The notes under the pieces were generated by a model. That model was not told where the DNA came from. It made no database searches and was given only the letters and a program-made list of their open reading frames with translations. From positions 1 through 23,716 of the forward strand of contig DFKI01000088.1 of NCBI GenBank assembly GCA_002373325.1: DNA of 23,716 nucleotides, given 5' to 3'. This DNA is from Treponema sp. UBA3649 (GTDB taxonomy: Bacteria > Spirochaetota > Spirochaetia > Treponematales > Treponemataceae). Position numbers and translations under genes: made by a program. Positions 22,553 through 23,716 of this stretch are shown piece after piece (the stretch's first letter is position 1; each line of letters starts with the position of its first letter).

Positions 22553-23341
22553 ATGCTCAGACTGAACGCCATAAAATCCGAGAAAATCTGGGGCTACGAG
22601 CTTTGGATTGCATCAACTCACCCGAACGGATGCCAGAAAGATTTCGAGACATTCGCAGGCGGTGACTACCCTCTTTTGGTCAAGGTCATTCAGGCAGATG
22701 ACGTGCTGAGCGTGCAGGTCCACCCGGATGACGAGCTTGCGGCAAAGTTCGAGGGATGCCGTGGAAAGACCGAGTGCTGGTACATTCTCGACGCAAAAAA
22801 AGATTCCCGCCTCATTTACGGAATGAAGGGTGAGTACACAGCCGATGAGCTGAAAAAAGCGATTGAGGAAAACCGGCTTGAGTCCTACATGAAAAGCGTG
22901 GGCGTTGAGCGTGGTGATTTCGCATACATTCCGGCGGGTACAGTCCATGCGATCGGCGGCGGACTCAGGATTCTTGAGGTGCAGCAGTCGAGCGACATCA
23001 CATACCGGCTTTACGACTGGGGACGCGGACGTGAGTGCCATGTGGAAAAAGGAATCGCGAGCATAAAAAATCTGGACGCGCAGAAGCTCGTGAAATTCCC
23101 GGGCTCCTTCCAGTGTCCCTACTTCACCATGCAGGAAATCCGTGTGGACGGAAAGTGTGAAAGCTTTGCCACCGCGGAAAATGAAAAAGGTCCCGAGTCA
23201 AAGGTGCTTCTTTTTGTCCTTGAGGGAGAGGGAAAAATCAACGGCGAGAATGTGCGTGCGGAAGAGATTTTCGCATTTGAAAACGGAGAAAAAATCAGCG
23301 CGGAAGGAAATCTTTCACTGATGAAGATTGCTGTCAGGTGA
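22553..23341 (+). CDS. manA: Mannose-6-phosphate isomerase, class I, short form
   Basis: This enzyme interconverts mannose-6-phosphate and fructose-6-phosphate with zinc, linking glycolysis to mannose catabolism or GDP-mannose synthesis. The 262-aa protein shows the expected cupin metal ligands: QVHPDD (Q55, H57), KTECWY (E74) and GTVHAIGGG (H132), plus WGYELWIAS near the N-terminus and ILEVQQSSDITYRLYDWGR, a class I hallmark. It is somewhat shorter than common forms of about 300-400 aa, with a reduced C-terminal cupin. AGGAG at 22543-22547 sets the ATG at 22553. It is second in an operon with the nucleotidyltransferase. Confidence 0.92.
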   Translation: MLRLNAIKSEKIWGYELWIASTHPNGCQKDFETFAGGDYPLLVKVIQADDVLSVQVHPDDELAAKFEGCRGKTECWYILDAKKDSRLIYGMKGEYTADELKKAIEENRLESYMKSVGVERGDFAYIPAGTVHAIGGGLRILEVQQSSDITYRLYDWGRGRECHVEKGIASIKNLDAQKLVKFPGSFQCPYFTMQEIRVDGKCESFATAENEKGPESKVLLFVLEGEGKINGENVRAEEIFAFENGEKISAEGNLSLMKIAVR

Positions 23342-23353
23342 AAAGGAAGAATG

Positions 23354-23389
23354 GGGAACCTCTAAAAACTTAAGCTTTTAGAAGTTCCC
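23354..23389 (+). repeat. Inverted repeat after manA, possible terminator
   Basis: GGGAACCTCTAAAA (23354-23367) pairs with TTTTAGAAGTTCCC (23376-23389) at 13 of 14 positions around an 8-nt loop. It starts 13 bp after the manA stop. No T run follows on either strand, so it is either an atypical terminator or a dispersed palindromic repeat. Confidence 0.55.
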
Positions 23390-23422
23390 AAAGGAAATCA
23401 GTTGGTCAACATTCTGGAAATA

Positions 23423-23474
23423 AAATCAGAGATTCAAATCAGAGATTCAAATCAGAGATTCAAATCAGAGATTC
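23423..23474. repeat. 13-bp tandem repeat, four perfect copies (AAATCAGAGATTC)
   Basis: Units begin at 23423, 23436, 23449 and 23462 with no mismatch. On the minus strand the first unit reached supplies the stop codon of the remnant frame ending at 23465. Confidence 0.95.
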
Positions 23475-23632
23475 TCTGTTGTTTTTACGTGATTGGGAAA
23501 CGCAGCTTTTAGCTTTTGAAATTCCCCTTTTGTTTCTTTTTCAGCAAATTCCCTGCTTACGTCGTCCCTTTTGATCCGGTTCTGAACAACAGTCTGGAGA
23601 CTTGGGTTTAAGATAATAGCCCTAATTTCGAC
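23465..23632 (-). pseudogene. Remnant C-terminal coding fragment, unknown family
   Basis: The minus strand is open for 55 codons and reads like protein (SLQTVVQNRIKRDDVSREF, then QKLKAAFPNHVKTTENL and stop). There is no ATG, GTG or TTG in the frame, and TAA precedes it at 23633-23635, so it cannot be expressed as it stands. The adjacent repeat element at 23646 may mark where the gene was broken. I do not recognise the family. Confidence 0.35.
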
Positions 23633-23645
23633 TTATACGAAACAA

Positions 23646-23716
23646 TGTCATTCCCGCGCTCCGACGCGGGAATCCCTTTTGCAGGAGAGATTGCCGGATC
23701 AAGTCCGGCAATGACA
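23646..23716. mobile_element. Two-hairpin MITE/REP-like palindromic element
   Basis: The ends are inverted (TGTCATT and AATGACA). Inside are two perfect 9-bp stems: ATTCCCGCG/CGCGGGAAT (23650-23658, 23665-23673) and ATTGCCGGA/TCCGGCAAT (23690-23698, 23704-23712). Similar TGTCATTCCCGCG-type intergenic palindromes are known as high-copy repeats in several bacteria. The window stops exactly at the element's terminal base, which would fit an assembly break at a multicopy repeat. Confidence 0.65.

Larger units (their letters stand above)
23342..23716. other. Repeat-rich intergenic end of the window
   Basis: These 375 bp hold no intact gene. They contain a long inverted repeat, a four-copy 13-bp tandem repeat, a minus-strand coding remnant without a start codon, and a two-hairpin MITE/REP-like element reaching the last base. 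Confidence 0.75.

Overview
The window is most likely from a spirochaete of the Treponema group with a moderate G+C content. I infer this from the protein families together: N-terminal outer-membrane barrels fused to transglutaminase-like domains, large lipoproteins with typical lipoboxes, AGGAGG-type ribosome binding sites and abundant short tandem repeats. No species call is possible from the sequence alone.

Layout. Positions 1-331 hold the 3' end of enolase. Positions 509-4060 hold two abutting half-size ABC exporters, probably a heterodimer. They converge on a leftward glycogen-use cluster: glgX (debranching enzyme), an unknown two-helix membrane protein overlapping the glgX end, and glgP (glycogen phosphorylase). 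Both glg promoters carry the same extended -10 (TGATATAAT). The one at glgX lies so close to the ATG that its mRNA is probably leaderless.

Positions 10080-20076 are a rightward cell-surface region. It has a 653-aa lipoprotein, a small two-gene cassette (a 64-aa protein plus a GNAT-fold acetyltransferase, toxin-antitoxin-like), a very large lipoprotein broken by two opposite single-base shifts, and two paralogous secreted proteins made of a beta-barrel, a beta-sandwich and a transglutaminase-like domain. The second paralog keeps the Cys-His-Glu triad; the first has lost all three residues and gained TPRs. Both lipoprotein genes are preceded by degenerate arrays of the same 11-bp repeat (GTGCTGATTTT). 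The acetyltransferase cassette is bracketed by exact 35-bp direct repeats that include a terminator, so it looks like a module inserted between the two lipoprotein genes.

Positions 20138-21172 encode, leftward, a six-helix membrane protein with a C-terminal SARP-like winged-helix domain, a membrane-bound regulator. Its predicted 5' leader contains 12 perfect copies of GGTGAAA, a possible slippage switch. Divergent from it, a good sigma-70 promoter drives a sugar nucleotidyltransferase and a class I mannose-6-phosphate isomerase (manA), which suggests supply of activated sugars for surface glycans.

The right end (23342-23716) is rich in repeats: a 14-bp-arm inverted repeat, four 13-bp tandem repeats, a gene remnant without a start codon, and a 71-bp MITE/REP-like element with two hairpins that ends exactly at the window edge.

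Most interesting candidates: the repeat-flanked GNAT cassette, the shared 11-bp arrays upstream of lipoprotein genes, the active/dead transglutaminase-like pair, and the membrane SARP-like regulator with a heptanucleotide tract in its leader.
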